Source: Agrilactobacillus yilanensis
GTDB lineage: Bacteria > Bacillota > Bacilli > Lactobacillales > Lactobacillaceae
DNA length: 64,000 bases
Reading direction: 5' to 3'
NCBI RefSeq assembly: GCF_003946725.1
Contig: NZ_RHOY01000016.1
Coordinates: 17,924-81,923 of the forward strand
Part shown: positions 1 through 8,734 of the stretch, in pieces
How the letters are laid out: each line of letters begins with the position of its first letter
How positions within the stretch are numbered: position 1 is the first letter of the stretch
The notes under the pieces: generated by a model
Databases searched by the model: none
Told to the model about the DNA's origin: nothing
The model's input: the letters and a program-made list of their open reading frames with translations, nothing else
Translations under genes and position numbers: made by a program

Positions 1-1
1 T

Positions 2-193
2 AATTTAGCGACTTTAACAGCCGTTCAAAAAGACGCCGCTGCCTTAATCGCTAAAGGCGGCGCTCAAAAACTGGGCCGCCAGCCTTTTGATGCAATGAAT
101 CAAGCCTTTGTTAAATTAAACATCAGTCCCGGTGGTACCGCTGACTTAATTGCGGCTAGTGTTTTTTTCGGGTTCTTAGAACAGCTTTTCTGA
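2..193 (+). CDS. citG: Triphosphoribosyl-dephospho-CoA synthase, C-terminal end (partial)
   Basis: The open frame enters from the left edge and stops with TGA at 191-193, giving the last 63 residues of a protein. The tail reads ...FVKLNISPGGTADLIAASV..., and the SPGG-[ST]-ADLL-A segment is typical of the CitG C-terminus. CitG makes 2'-(5''-triphosphoribosyl)-3'-dephospho-CoA, the prosthetic-group precursor that CitX attaches to the citrate lyase acyl carrier CitD. Both of those genes lie downstream in this window, so the citrate context agrees. Only the tail is visible, so catalytic residues and start cannot be judged. Confidence 0.8.
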   Translation, partial: NLATLTAVQKDAAALIAKGGAQKLGRQPFDAMNQAFVKLNISPGGTADLIAASVFFGFLEQLF

Positions 194-269
194 TTATTAT
201 CACTAAACTTGTGTTATCATAAGCTTGCTGATAATAAAAGTTAACCACACCTAAGAAAGGATGTTTTAT

Positions 270-533
270 ATGGCAGATAGCCAAAACAATCAACCCATTA
301 CCTTAAACCCAAAAGAATTCGCAGAAATGATCGTCAGTTCACACCAAGTTTCTGACACTTTAGACCCTGAGGCCATTGTCAAACGTAAACTCACGATTTA
401 TTTAACTGCCCTGATGATCGCTGAAAAATTTAATAGTTTAGAAAAGAAGAATTTGGATTTAAATAATGTAGATCACGAAACTTATCAAAAAATGATTGAT
501 CAACTATCTGGCAATACTTTCACGGATTGGTAA
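270..533 (+). CDS. Small protein of unknown function (87 aa)
   Basis: An 87-residue, mostly helical-looking soluble protein with no membrane segment or signal peptide; I do not recognise the family. The start is ATG 270, because the strong Shine-Dalgarno AAGAAAGGA (253-261) overlaps the earlier in-frame ATG at 261 and sits at correct distance from 270. A possible promoter is TTGTGT (209-214), 17 bp, TAATAA (232-237), lying over an inverted repeat TTATCA/TGATAA. The gene sits between citG and the transporter gene and ends just before a strong terminator, so it forms a short independent unit. A role in citrate metabolism is only suggested by position. Confidence 0.65.
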   Translation: MADSQNNQPITLNPKEFAEMIVSSHQVSDTLDPEAIVKRKLTIYLTALMIAEKFNSLEKKNLDLNNVDHETYQKMIDQLSGNTFTDW

Positions 534-576
534 AAAATGATGCCTTACAAACTTATTTAAGTTATAACCGAATATA

Positions 577-622
577 AAATAAGCCAATGAACACGTAACT
601 TTTTGTTCATTGGCTTATTTTT
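577..622. terminator. Bidirectional intrinsic terminator
   Basis: The arms AATAAGCCAATGAACA and TGTTCATTGGCTTATT form a 16-bp perfect stem with a short loop. It is flanked by A-rich sequence on the left and T7 on the right. It lies between the convergent small gene (ending 533) and the citrate transporter (ending 646), so it can end both transcripts. Confidence 0.9.
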
Positions 623-645
623 TTATTCGAAAATTTTACAACTTA

Positions 646-1968
646 TTATTGTGCGACATACAATGGTACGCCACCTGTTGCAATTGTGACAACCATAAAG
701 ATGATAAAGATACCTAAAGCCCATTTACCGGACTCTCTTTGCCAAGCACCCATATCCAAATCGGTTAACCGAAGTAGCAAGTAGATGAAGGCAACTAATG
801 GACTCAATAAGTGGAAGGCTTGACCCATTAAGGAAGCCACACCCATTTGCATGGCGGTGAAGCCGTAATGATACCCGGTTTCTGCCAATACTGGTAACAC
901 CCCAAAGTAAAAGGCATCGTTTGAAAGGAAGAACACACCAGGTGCGGAGATAACGGCCACAACAATGCCCCAGAAACTCCCTAAACTATCCGGAATGATG
1001 CTCCCTAATGATTTGGCAATAGCTGTTGCCATACCAGAACCTGTGAGTAAGCCCATGAAGATCCCAGCCGCGAAAATCAAGATAATAACTTGAACGGCAT
1101 CGCCTGCATGTTCTTCGATTCTTTCCCGTTGTTGCTTGGAAGAACGGTAGTTTAGTAACAAAGCAACAGCTGTCCCAACGATGAATAAGAATGGTGATGG
1201 GAAGACACCCATGACTAACAAGACGATTAATAAGACTGTCATAATGGCATTTGGCCAAATCATTTTTGGTCTTCTTAATTCTAATAATTTTGGATCCGTT
1301 ACAACCGATAATTCATTGATTTCTTCAGCGCTTAGATCAATGATCCCTAAACGTTTCCGTTCTTTACGCCCTAAGTAAGCTGCTACAAAAATCATATAAA
1401 TAATAGCCACAACCATGCCTGGAATAACGGCACGTAAAACGGCACTTTCATCAATCTTCAAGACTGAAATTGCCCGGGCAGTCGGACCGCCCCATGGTAA
1501 CAAGTTCATGATTGTGTTTTGCAAAATGACGATGACCCCTAAGTTCATCATCTTCAAATTCAATTTTTTGAAAATAGGAATAAACGCAGAACAGCAGATC
1601 AAAGTAGTTGTTGTACCATCCCCATTTAAGGAAACCATTGCGGCTACAACGGCCAACCCAACTAAGATTTTAACGGGATCCCCTTTAGCGACTTTAATAA
1701 CAAAAGCCGTAACAGGATCAAATAAGCCCGCGTCTAACATAATTGAGAAATATAAAATTGCGAATAATAGCATGACCCCGGTAACAGACACACTTTGTAA
1801 CCCACTAAGTGCCCAAGTCCCGATTTTTTGAGGATATAACCTCAAAGCCAATCCAATTAAGGTGAAAAGCAAAGGTATAGAAATTAATGCGATAAATGGT
1901 GATAGCCATTTTTTCATGATTAACACCATGAAAACGACAACCATCGCGTAGCCAAGTGCTGCAAGCAT
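646..1968 (-). CDS. CitMHS-family citrate/cation symporter (440 aa)
   Basis: A polytopic membrane protein of 440 residues with about 11-12 hydrophobic segments and the family features NGDGTTTTL (about 115-123) and LPWGGPTARA (about 157-166). CitMHS transporters take up citrate as a complex with a divalent metal together with protons. The start ATG 1968 follows a GGGGGG Shine-Dalgarno. It is transcribed leftward, divergent from the oad-cit operon, so the 415-bp region between them probably carries control sites for both. In related bacteria this gene is called citM or citH; metal preference cannot be read from the sequence, so no symbol is given. Confidence 0.9.
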   Translation of the reverse strand: MLAALGYAMVVVFMVLIMKKWLSPFIALISIPLLFTLIGLALRLYPQKIGTWALSGLQSVSVTGVMLLFAILYFSIMLDAGLFDPVTAFVIKVAKGDPVKILVGLAVVAAMVSLNGDGTTTTLICCSAFIPIFKKLNLKMMNLGVIVILQNTIMNLLPWGGPTARAISVLKIDESAVLRAVIPGMVVAIIYMIFVAAYLGRKERKRLGIIDLSAEEINELSVVTDPKLLELRRPKMIWPNAIMTVLLIVLLVMGVFPSPFLFIVGTAVALLLNYRSSKQQRERIEEHAGDAVQVIILIFAAGIFMGLLTGSGMATAIAKSLGSIIPDSLGSFWGIVVAVISAPGVFFLSNDAFYFGVLPVLAETGYHYGFTAMQMGVASLMGQAFHLLSPLVAFIYLLLRLTDLDMGAWQRESGKWALGIFIIFMVVTIATGGVPLYVAQ

Positions 1969-2170
1969 TTAAAAAACCCCCCTGTTTTATATGTGTTTCA
2001 TTTTTATCTGACTATGATAGTTAAATTAAAATTTTACGTTTTTTTAGAAATAATAGCTTATTTTTATTTAAAAATTATAACTTTTTTTCTATTAATCTGA
2101 CCAACATATTCAGGTTTATTTAATGTCTATTATATTGTTTGTTTCAACATTCACAATAGTTTCAGGGGTT

Positions 2171-2347
2171 AAAGAACATTCAAAAAACAATTTGACAAAG
2201 TTATTAAAACAAGTTACGCCGTTATTTGGCAACGATTTCATATTGAAGATTGACCCGATAGCCTTTCAGCAAAGAAGACCCTGTTTTTGTGAAGAACATT
2301 CAAAGAACAGGAGAAATGCCCAATTTTGTGTATAAAAGTCTTATACT
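2171..2347 (+). promoter_or_regulatory. Candidate activator sites and promoter of the oad-cit operon
   Basis: The divergent intergenic region 1969-2383 is AT-rich and has no convincing gene. It holds two near-identical direct repeats, AAGAACATTCAAAAAACA (2172-2189) and AAGAACATTCAAAGAACA (2292-2309), starting exactly 120 bp apart. The second lies just upstream of a -10-like TATACT (2342-2347) that lacks a good -35, as expected of an activator-dependent promoter. A citrate-responsive regulator (CitI or CitO type) is a natural candidate but is not encoded in the window. The assignment is inference from position and repetition. Confidence 0.5.
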
Positions 2348-2383
2348 AATTGATAATCGAACTTATAAGTCAGGAGGATTGAA

Positions 2384-2713
2384 ATGTTTAATTGGTTTCG
2401 GAAAAAAAATCCGGCAACGACCCAATCAAGTGCGCCGCCGGTCGAAAAAACAGATTCTGTTGTAAAACAGGAAGGCTTACCTATAACCGATGATGAAAAA
2501 CGCCTAGTCACCTTGATTTGTACCGCAATTGCGGCCGGTGATGCCCCTGAATCAAGTTTTACGGTTAAAAAAGTCACCAAGTTAAAAGATCGCGTAGGCT
2601 TACCGATGACCTTTGAAGAAAAAGAACGTGTCACCGCAATTGCCAGTGCGATCTTAGCCGGTGATCAGCCTGAAAGTCACTTTAGTGTCAAATCCATTAC
2701 TAAAATCAAATAA
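2384..2713 (+). CDS. oadH: OadH-like small subunit of membrane oxaloacetate decarboxylase, internally duplicated (109 aa)
   Basis: First gene of the oxaloacetate decarboxylase/citrate lyase operon, with Shine-Dalgarno AGGAGG before ATG 2384. It is soluble-looking. After a basic N-terminus and an Ser/Pro-rich linker it holds two copies of a 38-residue module, residues 31-68 and 72-109, identical at 23 of 38 positions. Each copy has the pattern GLPxT..EK..VT.I..AI.AGD.PES.F.VK..TK, resembling the soluble C-terminal tail of gamma/delta subunits of Na+-pumping decarboxylases. The position matches oadH of the enterococcal oadHDB group. A scaffold role joining OadA to the membrane part is inferred. 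Confidence 0.72.
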   Translation: MFNWFRKKNPATTQSSAPPVEKTDSVVKQEGLPITDDEKRLVTLICTAIAAGDAPESSFTVKKVTKLKDRVGLPMTFEEKERVTAIASAILAGDQPESHFSVKSITKIK

Positions 2714-2728
2714 GGAGTGTTTTAACTT

Positions 2729-3097
2729 ATGTTAAGAAAATTCAAAATCAAAATAGACGGTAACGAATATGCAGTAGAAATGGAAGAATTAACACCAACG
2801 CCGGTTGCACCAGTTCAAGCCGCACCCGCTGCCCCAACACCAGAACCTGCCCCACAACCTGCCGCCGCACCAACGACTGGTGAAGGGACTGCCGTAGATG
2901 CCCCAATGCCTGGCAATATCATTGATATCAAAGTCAAAGTCGGTGATGCCGTTACTGAAGGCCAAACGTTATTAATCTTAGAAGCTATGAAAATGGAAAA
3001 TGAAATTGTCGCACCTAAAGCGGGCACAATTACTGGCATTAACACCATTAAAGGCGATGTTGTCAGCACTGGCGATATCTTACTAACCATTCAATAA
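2729..3097 (+). CDS. oadD: Biotin carboxyl carrier protein of oxaloacetate decarboxylase (122 aa)
   Basis: A biotinyl-acceptor protein. It has a short basic N-terminus, an Ala/Pro-rich flexible linker (about residues 23-52) and a C-terminal biotin/lipoyl domain with the signature EAMKMENE, in which Lys88 is the biotinylation site. It carries CO2 from OadA to the membrane beta subunit OadB. It lies 15 bp after oadH with its own Shine-Dalgarno (AAGGAGTG). Since OadA in this operon has no biotin domain, this separate carrier is required. The biotin ligase that would charge it is encoded at 47753-48514. Confidence 0.9.
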   Translation: MLRKFKIKIDGNEYAVEMEELTPTPVAPVQAAPAAPTPEPAPQPAAAPTTGEGTAVDAPMPGNIIDIKVKVGDAVTEGQTLLILEAMKMENEIVAPKAGTITGINTIKGDVVSTGDILLTIQ

Positions 3098-3130
3098 TTT
3101 AAAACTTACTAAAAGAGAGGTGTTGACCTA

Positions 3131-4252
3131 ATGGCGTCGATTATCGAAACCGCAGCGTCCATTACGTTCCAACAAGTCATCATGATGATCATTGGTGGCA
3201 TTTTGATGTATCTAGGCATCAAAAAGAATTACGAACCAACTTTGCTTGTACCGATGGGTCTAGTGGCTATCTTAGTCAACTTCCCTATGACCGGGGTGTT
3301 AACGCAAACAATTAACGGTCAAAAAACAGAGGGTGTTTTAGACATTTTATTTAATGCCGGGATTACCACGGAATTGTTCCCGCTGTTAATCTTTATTGGC
3401 ATTGGCGCCATGATTGATTTTGGACCACTATTATCTAATCCATTCATGCTCTTATTCGGGGCTGCTGCCCAATTTGGTATTTTCTTTGTAGTTATTGTCG
3501 CTTTATTCTTTGGTTTTAATATTCAAGAAGCGGCTTCTATTGGGGTTATCGGGGCTGCCGATGGGCCAACAAGTATCTTCGTTTCTAGTCAGCTGGCGCC
3601 GAATTTACTGGGACCGATTGCCATTGCCGCGTACTCTTACATGGCTTTAGTTCCGATTATTCAACCAGCTGCCATCAAATTAGTGACGACTAAAAAAGAA
3701 CGTCGGATTCGCATGACTTATAAAGCAGAATCCGTTTCTAAAAAGACTCGTATTTTATTCCCAATTATCATTACTTTAATTGCTGGTATTGTCGCTCCCG
3801 TTTCATTGCCATTAGTTGGTTTCTTAATGTTTGGGAATCTATTAAGAGAATGTGGCGTGTTGGATCGGTTAAGCAATACCGCACAAAACGAATTAGTAAA
3901 CATCGTTTCTATTTTGTTAGGGTTAACGATCTCTGTGAAATTAACAGCCACTGAATTTTTAAACGTACAAACCTTAATGATCATTGCCTTTGGGCTTGTT
4001 GCCTTCATTATGGATAGTATTGGCGGGGTATTGTTTGCCAAATTATTGAACTTGTTCCGTAAAGAAAAAGTCAATCCAATGATCGGCGCTGCTGGTATCT
4101 CAGCATTTCCAATGTCCAGCCGGGTGATTCAACAAATGGCCCAAGCTGAAGACAAACAAAATTTCGTTTTGATGTATGCCGTTGGTGCCAACGTTTCCGG
4201 TCAGATCGGTTCCGTTATCGCTGGTGGTCTGTTACTAGGATTCTTTAGTTAA
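3131..4252 (+). CDS. oadB: Oxaloacetate decarboxylase beta subunit, sodium pump (373 aa)
   Basis: An integral membrane protein with about nine hydrophobic segments and the conserved stretch GVIGAADGPTSIF (about residues 138-150) of OadB/GcdB/MmdB. This region contains the Asp implicated in Na+ and proton transfer. The protein decarboxylates carboxybiotin on OadD and couples this to Na+ export. The ATG follows AGAGAGGTG. The length is that of the short beta subunits (about 375 aa). It is followed 14 bp later by a tiny gene for a gamma-like membrane anchor. Confidence 0.93.
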   Translation: MASIIETAASITFQQVIMMIIGGILMYLGIKKNYEPTLLVPMGLVAILVNFPMTGVLTQTINGQKTEGVLDILFNAGITTELFPLLIFIGIGAMIDFGPLLSNPFMLLFGAAAQFGIFFVVIVALFFGFNIQEAASIGVIGAADGPTSIFVSSQLAPNLLGPIAIAAYSYMALVPIIQPAAIKLVTTKKERRIRMTYKAESVSKKTRILFPIIITLIAGIVAPVSLPLVGFLMFGNLLRECGVLDRLSNTAQNELVNIVSILLGLTISVKLTATEFLNVQTLMIIAFGLVAFIMDSIGGVLFAKLLNLFRKEKVNPMIGAAGISAFPMSSRVIQQMAQAEDKQNFVLMYAVGANVSGQIGSVIAGGLLLGFFS

Positions 4253-4266
4253 GAGGAGGTCATCTT

Positions 4267-4416
4267 ATGAGTCACGCATTAGCGCAAGGTTTTGAATTGA
4301 TGGGTTTTGAATTGATGGGTTTTGGTATGGGTGGCGTTTTTGCCGTACTATTTTTAATCTATCTTGTCTGCATTGCCTTAAACAAACTCTTCCCCGGTAA
4401 AACGGATAAAAAATAA
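4267..4416 (+). CDS. OadG-like membrane anchor of oxaloacetate decarboxylase (49 aa)
   Basis: A 49-residue protein with one transmembrane helix (about residues 22-39) followed by a short Lys-rich tail. The start ATG 4267 has a strong AAGAGGAGG Shine-Dalgarno. The pattern GFELM..GMGGVFAVLFLIYL resembles the N-terminal membrane segment of OAD gamma subunits. The soluble gamma tail is missing here, but OadH at the head of the operon carries two copies of a similar tail. Residues 9-18 contain a tandem GFELM repeat caused by a 15-bp DNA duplication (4288-4302, 4303-4317). The stop overlaps the citC start (TAATG). Confidence 0.75.
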   Translation: MSHALAQGFELMGFELMGFGMGGVFAVLFLIYLVCIALNKLFPGKTDKK

Positions 4417-5432
4417 TGATGGGTCAAATTCAAGAGATTTTCCCAGAGTCATTTGATCTTTATTATCCCCAATGGCAGACACTATTAAAAAGTCTGACCT
4501 TAGCGCCGGACGATCCTGTTGATCATATTTACGGCTTAATTGAAGGGGACCAGCTAATTGGTGCTGTTTCTAATCTAGGGCCCATTATCAAACAAGTAGC
4601 CATCCCCAAAGCACACCAAGGCGGTCATGTTTTTAACCAGCTTATTTCTTTTATTATGAACCAGCTGGCTGCCGAAGATGTTTTTCATTACTTTGTTTAT
4701 ACAACCCCTAGTCATCAAAATGCATTCGAACATTTAGGCTTTGACACGATTGCCCAAACGGATGACTTGGTTTTTTTAGAAAAAGGCTTCCATGGCTTTA
4801 AATATTATTTAGAGCAGCTGAAAACAAAGCTGCGAGATCAGCCCACCGCAGCGATTGTAATGAATGCCAATCCTTTTACATTAGGGCATTTGCAATTGAT
4901 TCAAAGGGCTGCTCAAGAAAATCCACAAGTTTTGATCCTTTTAGTTTCCGCACAGCGCTCGTTATTCACTTTTGACGAACGGCTGGCATTAGTAACCCAA
5001 GGGACCGCACATTTAGACAATGTTGTGATTGCCCCAACGGATTATTACTTAGTCTCTAACGGCACTTTCCCCACCTACTTTTTAAAAGAACGTGCGCCCT
5101 TACAAGTTGCTGAAAAGCAAGCCCGACTGGATGCGGCTGTTTTTACCCAATACAGTACCGTGTTACCCATCACCAAACGCTATGTGGGCACCGAACCTAC
5201 ATCGGCAGTTACTGAAATCTATAATCGAATCATGGCAGAGGCGTTTAAAGATAAATTTCCTTTGGTGATTCAGCCCCGGCAGACTCTTCAGTCTCAAGTG
5301 ATTAGCGCTTCGAAAGTACGGCAGGCGATTCAAACAAATGATCTGGCGTTGATTCAAGCAATCACGCCATTAACGACTTATCAGTTTATTGTTGCCCATC
5401 TCACAGAATTACAGCAAAGAAAGGAATTTTAA
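4416..5432 (+). CDS. citC: [Citrate (pro-3S)-lyase] ligase (338 aa)
   Basis: Acetylates the thiol of the prosthetic group on CitD with ATP and acetate, activating citrate lyase. It has an N-terminal GNAT-like region (about 1-125) and a nucleotidyltransferase domain beginning near residue 148 with NPFTLGH, the (H/T)xGH-type ATP-binding motif, and a second motif ISASKVRQAI near residue 300. The start ATG (4416, or 4419, as two ATGs are adjacent) overlaps the stop of the preceding gene. There is no good Shine-Dalgarno, so translation is probably coupled. Confidence 0.95.
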   Translation: MMGQIQEIFPESFDLYYPQWQTLLKSLTLAPDDPVDHIYGLIEGDQLIGAVSNLGPIIKQVAIPKAHQGGHVFNQLISFIMNQLAAEDVFHYFVYTTPSHQNAFEHLGFDTIAQTDDLVFLEKGFHGFKYYLEQLKTKLRDQPTAAIVMNANPFTLGHLQLIQRAAQENPQVLILLVSAQRSLFTFDERLALVTQGTAHLDNVVIAPTDYYLVSNGTFPTYFLKERAPLQVAEKQARLDAAVFTQYSTVLPITKRYVGTEPTSAVTEIYNRIMAEAFKDKFPLVIQPRQTLQSQVISASKVRQAIQTNDLALIQAITPLTTYQFIVAHLTELQQRKEF

Positions 5433-5433
5433 T

Positions 5434-5739
5434 ATGAATGTTGAGCTTAAACACCAGGCAATTGCTGGCACAACGGAATCTTCTGATATTCAAATTATGA
5501 TCGAACCAAATACAAATGAAGGTATTGAGATTCAATTAGATAGCAGTGTGCAATTTCAATTTGGCAAACAAATTAAATTAGTTATCATGGATACTTTAGA
5601 AAAATTAGATATTACACAGGCTTATGTAAAAGCAACCGATCAAGGTGCGCTGGACTGCACGGTTAAGGCCCGGACACTAACCGCTGCTTTTCGGGCTGCA
5701 GATATTGACCAAGACTATGATTGGCAGGTGATTGACTAA
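5434..5739 (+). CDS. citD: Citrate lyase gamma subunit, acyl carrier protein (101 aa)
   Basis: Carries the phosphoribosyl-dephospho-CoA thioester arm of citrate lyase. The N-terminal AGTTESSDIQI matches the AGTLESSD attachment motif, and Ser16 corresponds to the modified serine. The start ATG 5434 has AAAGAAAGGAA at proper spacing and follows the citC stop by 1 bp. An upstream in-frame extension inside citC is not needed. The last base pair overlaps with citE (TAATG). The length is normal for the family (about 97-101 aa). Confidence 0.95.
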   Translation: MNVELKHQAIAGTTESSDIQIMIEPNTNEGIEIQLDSSVQFQFGKQIKLVIMDTLEKLDITQAYVKATDQGALDCTVKARTLTAAFRAADIDQDYDWQVID

Positions 5740-6629
5740 TGAAACGTTTAAGAACAACAATGATGTTTTTACCCGGTATGAATGCCGCAATGTTAAGAGA
5801 TGCTGGTATTTACGGCGCTGATGCTTTGATGTTTGACTTAGAAGACGCTGTTTCAATGAAAGAAAAAGATGCCGCGCGCTTTTTAGTCCACGAAGCATTA
5901 CGCACGATTGATTACGGTCAAGCAGAAACCGTTGTCCGGATCAATGAATTGGATACTTTCGGCCGCCAAGATATTTTAGCGATGGTCGATGCCGGTGTTG
6001 AAGTGATTCGGCTACCAAAAACTGAAACGGCTCAAGATATTATTGATGTGGATCAAGCCATTTCCGCCGCTGAAGACCGCTTAGGCAAAAAACAAGGTCA
6101 AACACATATGATGGCTGCGATTGAAAGTGCTGAAGGTATTTTTAATGCCCGTGATATTGCTAAAGCTAGTGATCGTTTAATCGGAATTGCTTTAGGCGCT
6201 GAAGATTATGTCACTAATTTGCAAACCCGCCGTTACCCAGATGGTCAAGAATTAGCTTTTGGCCGCTCAATGATCTTGCATGCCGCACGTGCTGCCGGTG
6301 TTGATGCGATTGATACGGTTTATTCAGATATTGAAAACGAAGCCGGTTTCCGAGAAGAAGTGCAACGGATCAAAGCCCTAGGTTTCAATGGTAAATCCGT
6401 GGTCAATCCTCGGCAAATTCCAATCGTTAAAGAAATTTTTGCACCAACTCAAAAAGAAATTTATCAAGCCAGCCGGGTGATCAAAGGGATTCAAGAAGCA
6501 GAAGCTAATAATTCCGGTGTCATTTCTGTTGACGGTAAAATGGTGGACAAACCAATCGTTGAACGGGCACAACGGGTGATGCAACTCGCTGAAGCATCCG
6601 GTTTGATCAAGAACGGAGGACAAAACTAA
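5739..6629 (+). CDS. citE: Citrate lyase beta subunit, citryl-ACP lyase (296 aa)
   Basis: Cleaves citryl-ACP to acetyl-ACP and oxaloacetate. It is a TIM-barrel protein of the HpcH/HpaI aldolase family with [14 protein letters not shown] at the start, DLEDAVS (about 31-37), ALGAEDYV (about 151-158) and the C-terminal [10 protein letters not shown] segment (about 213-222). These give the acidic Mg2+ ligands and CoA-binding positions of CitE. The gene is coupled to citD and citF by single-base TAATG overlaps, which fits the stoichiometric alpha-beta-gamma complex. Confidence 0.96.
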   Translation: MKRLRTTMMFLPGMNAAMLRDAGIYGADALMFDLEDAVSMKEKDAARFLVHEALRTIDYGQAETVVRINELDTFGRQDILAMVDAGVEVIRLPKTETAQDIIDVDQAISAAEDRLGKKQGQTHMMAAIESAEGIFNARDIAKASDRLIGIALGAEDYVTNLQTRRYPDGQELAFGRSMILHAARAAGVDAIDTVYSDIENEAGFREEVQRIKALGFNGKSVVNPRQIPIVKEIFAPTQKEIYQASRVIKGIQEAEANNSGVISVDGKMVDKPIVERAQRVMQLAEASGLIKNGGQN

Positions 6630-8176
6630 TGGTCAAAAATGCAATTAATCGTGAAATCCCAGATAACTACGCCGCACAATACGGTGCTTTTGAAGGCGCT
6701 TGGGCCAAACAGCCTACTTACAAAACGACCTCTAGACAAGTCCACGCCATACATCCCGGTGATTCTAAACTCGTTGCTTCCATTCATGAAGCCATTGAAA
6801 AAGTCGGCTTAAAAGATGGTATGACCATTTCTTTCCACCATCATTTCCGGGAAGGCGACTATATTATGAATATGGTCCTAGCTGAAATTTCTAAAATGGG
6901 CTTCAAAAATCTTTCTATCGCCCCAAGTTCTATCGCCAATGTCCATGAACCGTTAATTGATTACATCAAAGACGGCATGATCACTAATATTACCAGCAGC
7001 GGCTTGCGGGATAAATTAGGCGCCGCCATTTCTGACGGTATTATGGAAAATCCAGTTGTCATTCGTTCCCACGGTGGCCGGGCCCGGGCGATTGCTTCCG
7101 GTGATATTCATATTGATGTGGCCTTTTTAGGAGCCCCTTCTTGTGACGAATATGGCAATATCAATGGTTCCCATGGTAAAGCCGTTTGTGGTTCACTAGG
7201 CTATGCCCAAATTGATGCTAAATATGCTGATAAAGTGGTTGCGATCACTGATAATTTAGTGCCTTATCCGAACACCCCCATCAGCATTCCCCAAACTGAT
7301 GTGGATTACGTCTTACAAGTAGACAAAATCGGCGATCCAGATGGCATTGCTTCTGGTGCCACTCGTTTTACTAAAAATCCTAAAGAACTCATTATCGCTG
7401 AATATGCAGCCAAAGTAATTGAAGCTTCTAACTACTTCAAACAAGGCTTTTCTTTCCAAACTGGTTCTGGCGGTGCTTCTTTAGCCGTGACCCGTTTCTT
7501 GAAAAAAGCCATGATTGATCAAGATATTAAAGCCAGCCTAGCTATCGGTGGTATTACCCAACCAATGGTAGATTTATTAGAAGCCGGCTTAGTTGATAAG
7601 TTGTTGGATGTGCAAGATTTTGATAAAGCTTCCGCCCAATCACTTAGAGATAATGAAAATCATTATGAAATGGATGCTGAAATGTATGCCTCACCATTTT
7701 CTAAAGGCGCGGTCATTAACAAATTAGACGTGGCGATTCTTTCAGCTTTAGAAGTGGATACAGACTTTAACGTCAACGTTATGACCGGTTCTGACGGTGT
7801 TATCCGTGGTGCTTCAGGTGGTCACTGTGACACAGCAGCTTCTTGCAAAATGACAATGATCGTAGCCCCATTGATCAGAGGTCGGATCCCAACAATCGTG
7901 GATCAAGTGAACACAGTCATCACACCAGGCGAAAGTGTTGATGTCGTTGTGACAGAATACGGCGTTGCCATCAACCCAGCCCGCCAAGATTTGATGGCCA
8001 TGTTTAAAGCGTTAGATGTCCCACAATTCACCATTGATGAATTACGTCAAAAAGCTTATGCTATCGTGGGTACACCGGATCCGATCGTTTATACAGATCG
8101 CGTGGTCGCTTTAATTGAATACCGAGACGGCACTTTGATCGACGTTGTCCGCAAACCAGGCCAACAAAATGACTAA
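6629..8176 (+). CDS. citF: Citrate lyase alpha subunit, citrate-ACP transferase (515 aa)
   Basis: Exchanges the acetyl group on CitD for citrate, forming citryl-ACP and acetate. It is a CoA-transferase-like protein of normal length with [12 protein letters not shown] (about 69-80), [12 protein letters not shown] (about 149-160) and the C-terminal [11 protein letters not shown] (about 393-403) characteristic of CitF. ATG 6629 overlaps the citE stop. The end overlaps citX by 8 bp, so the whole citC-X block appears translationally coupled. Confidence 0.96.
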   Translation: MVKNAINREIPDNYAAQYGAFEGAWAKQPTYKTTSRQVHAIHPGDSKLVASIHEAIEKVGLKDGMTISFHHHFREGDYIMNMVLAEISKMGFKNLSIAPSSIANVHEPLIDYIKDGMITNITSSGLRDKLGAAISDGIMENPVVIRSHGGRARAIASGDIHIDVAFLGAPSCDEYGNINGSHGKAVCGSLGYAQIDAKYADKVVAITDNLVPYPNTPISIPQTDVDYVLQVDKIGDPDGIASGATRFTKNPKELIIAEYAAKVIEASNYFKQGFSFQTGSGGASLAVTRFLKKAMIDQDIKASLAIGGITQPMVDLLEAGLVDKLLDVQDFDKASAQSLRDNENHYEMDAEMYASPFSKGAVINKLDVAILSALEVDTDFNVNVMTGSDGVIRGASGGHCDTAASCKMTMIVAPLIRGRIPTIVDQVNTVITPGESVDVVVTEYGVAINPARQDLMAMFKALDVPQFTIDELRQKAYAIVGTPDPIVYTDRVVALIEYRDGTLIDVVRKPGQQND

Positions 8177-8723
8177 TCTTTTTGACACTGGTGTCGCCGT
8201 CAGCTTGCCCCAGGTCTTAGATGTAAAAGAATATTTGGCCCATCGACAACAGGAAATTCTTACGAACCACCCTAACGAAAGTCTATTATCCTTTCGCCTG
8301 AATATTCCCGGGCCGATTAAAACCAATGACGCCTTAGTGCAAGTTTTTGATCACTTTCAAAACCAATTCATTCAAGTTTTAACGGCACAACAGCACCCCT
8401 TTGTCATCGAAGAACGGCAAACTAATCCTGCTGGCGACTGGCTGTTACTACGGGTTCAAACACCCCCACTCACTTTAAAAACGATCGGTACTCAATTAGA
8501 AGAAGCCAGTGACTTAAGTCGGCTTTGTGACTTTGATGTTTTATATTTAAAAGATCAACAGCTTACTAGTGTTCACCGCACAGAAATCGGCCATGCCAAA
8601 CGACAATGTTTGATTTGTCATGAAACCGCTAAGGTCTGCAGCCGCAGTCGCCGACACAGTGTCCTTGAAATGCAAACTAAAATTAATCAACTCGTGCAGC
8701 AGTTTTTGCTGACCCAGAAATGA
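8169..8723 (+). CDS. citX: Apo-citrate lyase phosphoribosyl-dephospho-CoA transferase (184 aa)
   Basis: Transfers the prosthetic group made by CitG to CitD. The motif [11 protein letters not shown] corresponds to the G-RLxDxDV nucleotidyltransferase signature. The C-terminal segment has [17 protein letters not shown], the typical Cys and Arg-rich CitX motif. I chose ATG 8169, inside the end of citF, over the in-frame ATG at 8145, because CitX proteins begin close to this point (MTNLFDTG). Here CitX is separate from CitG, unlike the CitXG fusions of some lactic acid bacteria. Confidence 0.92.
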   Translation: MTNLFDTGVAVSLPQVLDVKEYLAHRQQEILTNHPNESLLSFRLNIPGPIKTNDALVQVFDHFQNQFIQVLTAQQHPFVIEERQTNPAGDWLLLRVQTPPLTLKTIGTQLEEASDLSRLCDFDVLYLKDQQLTSVHRTEIGHAKRQCLICHETAKVCSRSRRHSVLEMQTKINQLVQQFLLTQK

Positions 8724-8734
8724 GGTGTCCCCTT

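Noticed and set aside
1415..1831. 138-codon ORF antisense to the citrate transporter
   Set aside because: Exact mirror of a long membrane-protein gene, without ribosome binding site or recognisable domain.
2123..2335. 70-codon ORF in the citrate control region
   Set aside because: No ribosome binding site, unusual composition, and it covers the direct repeats; it looks like chance reading of regulatory DNA.
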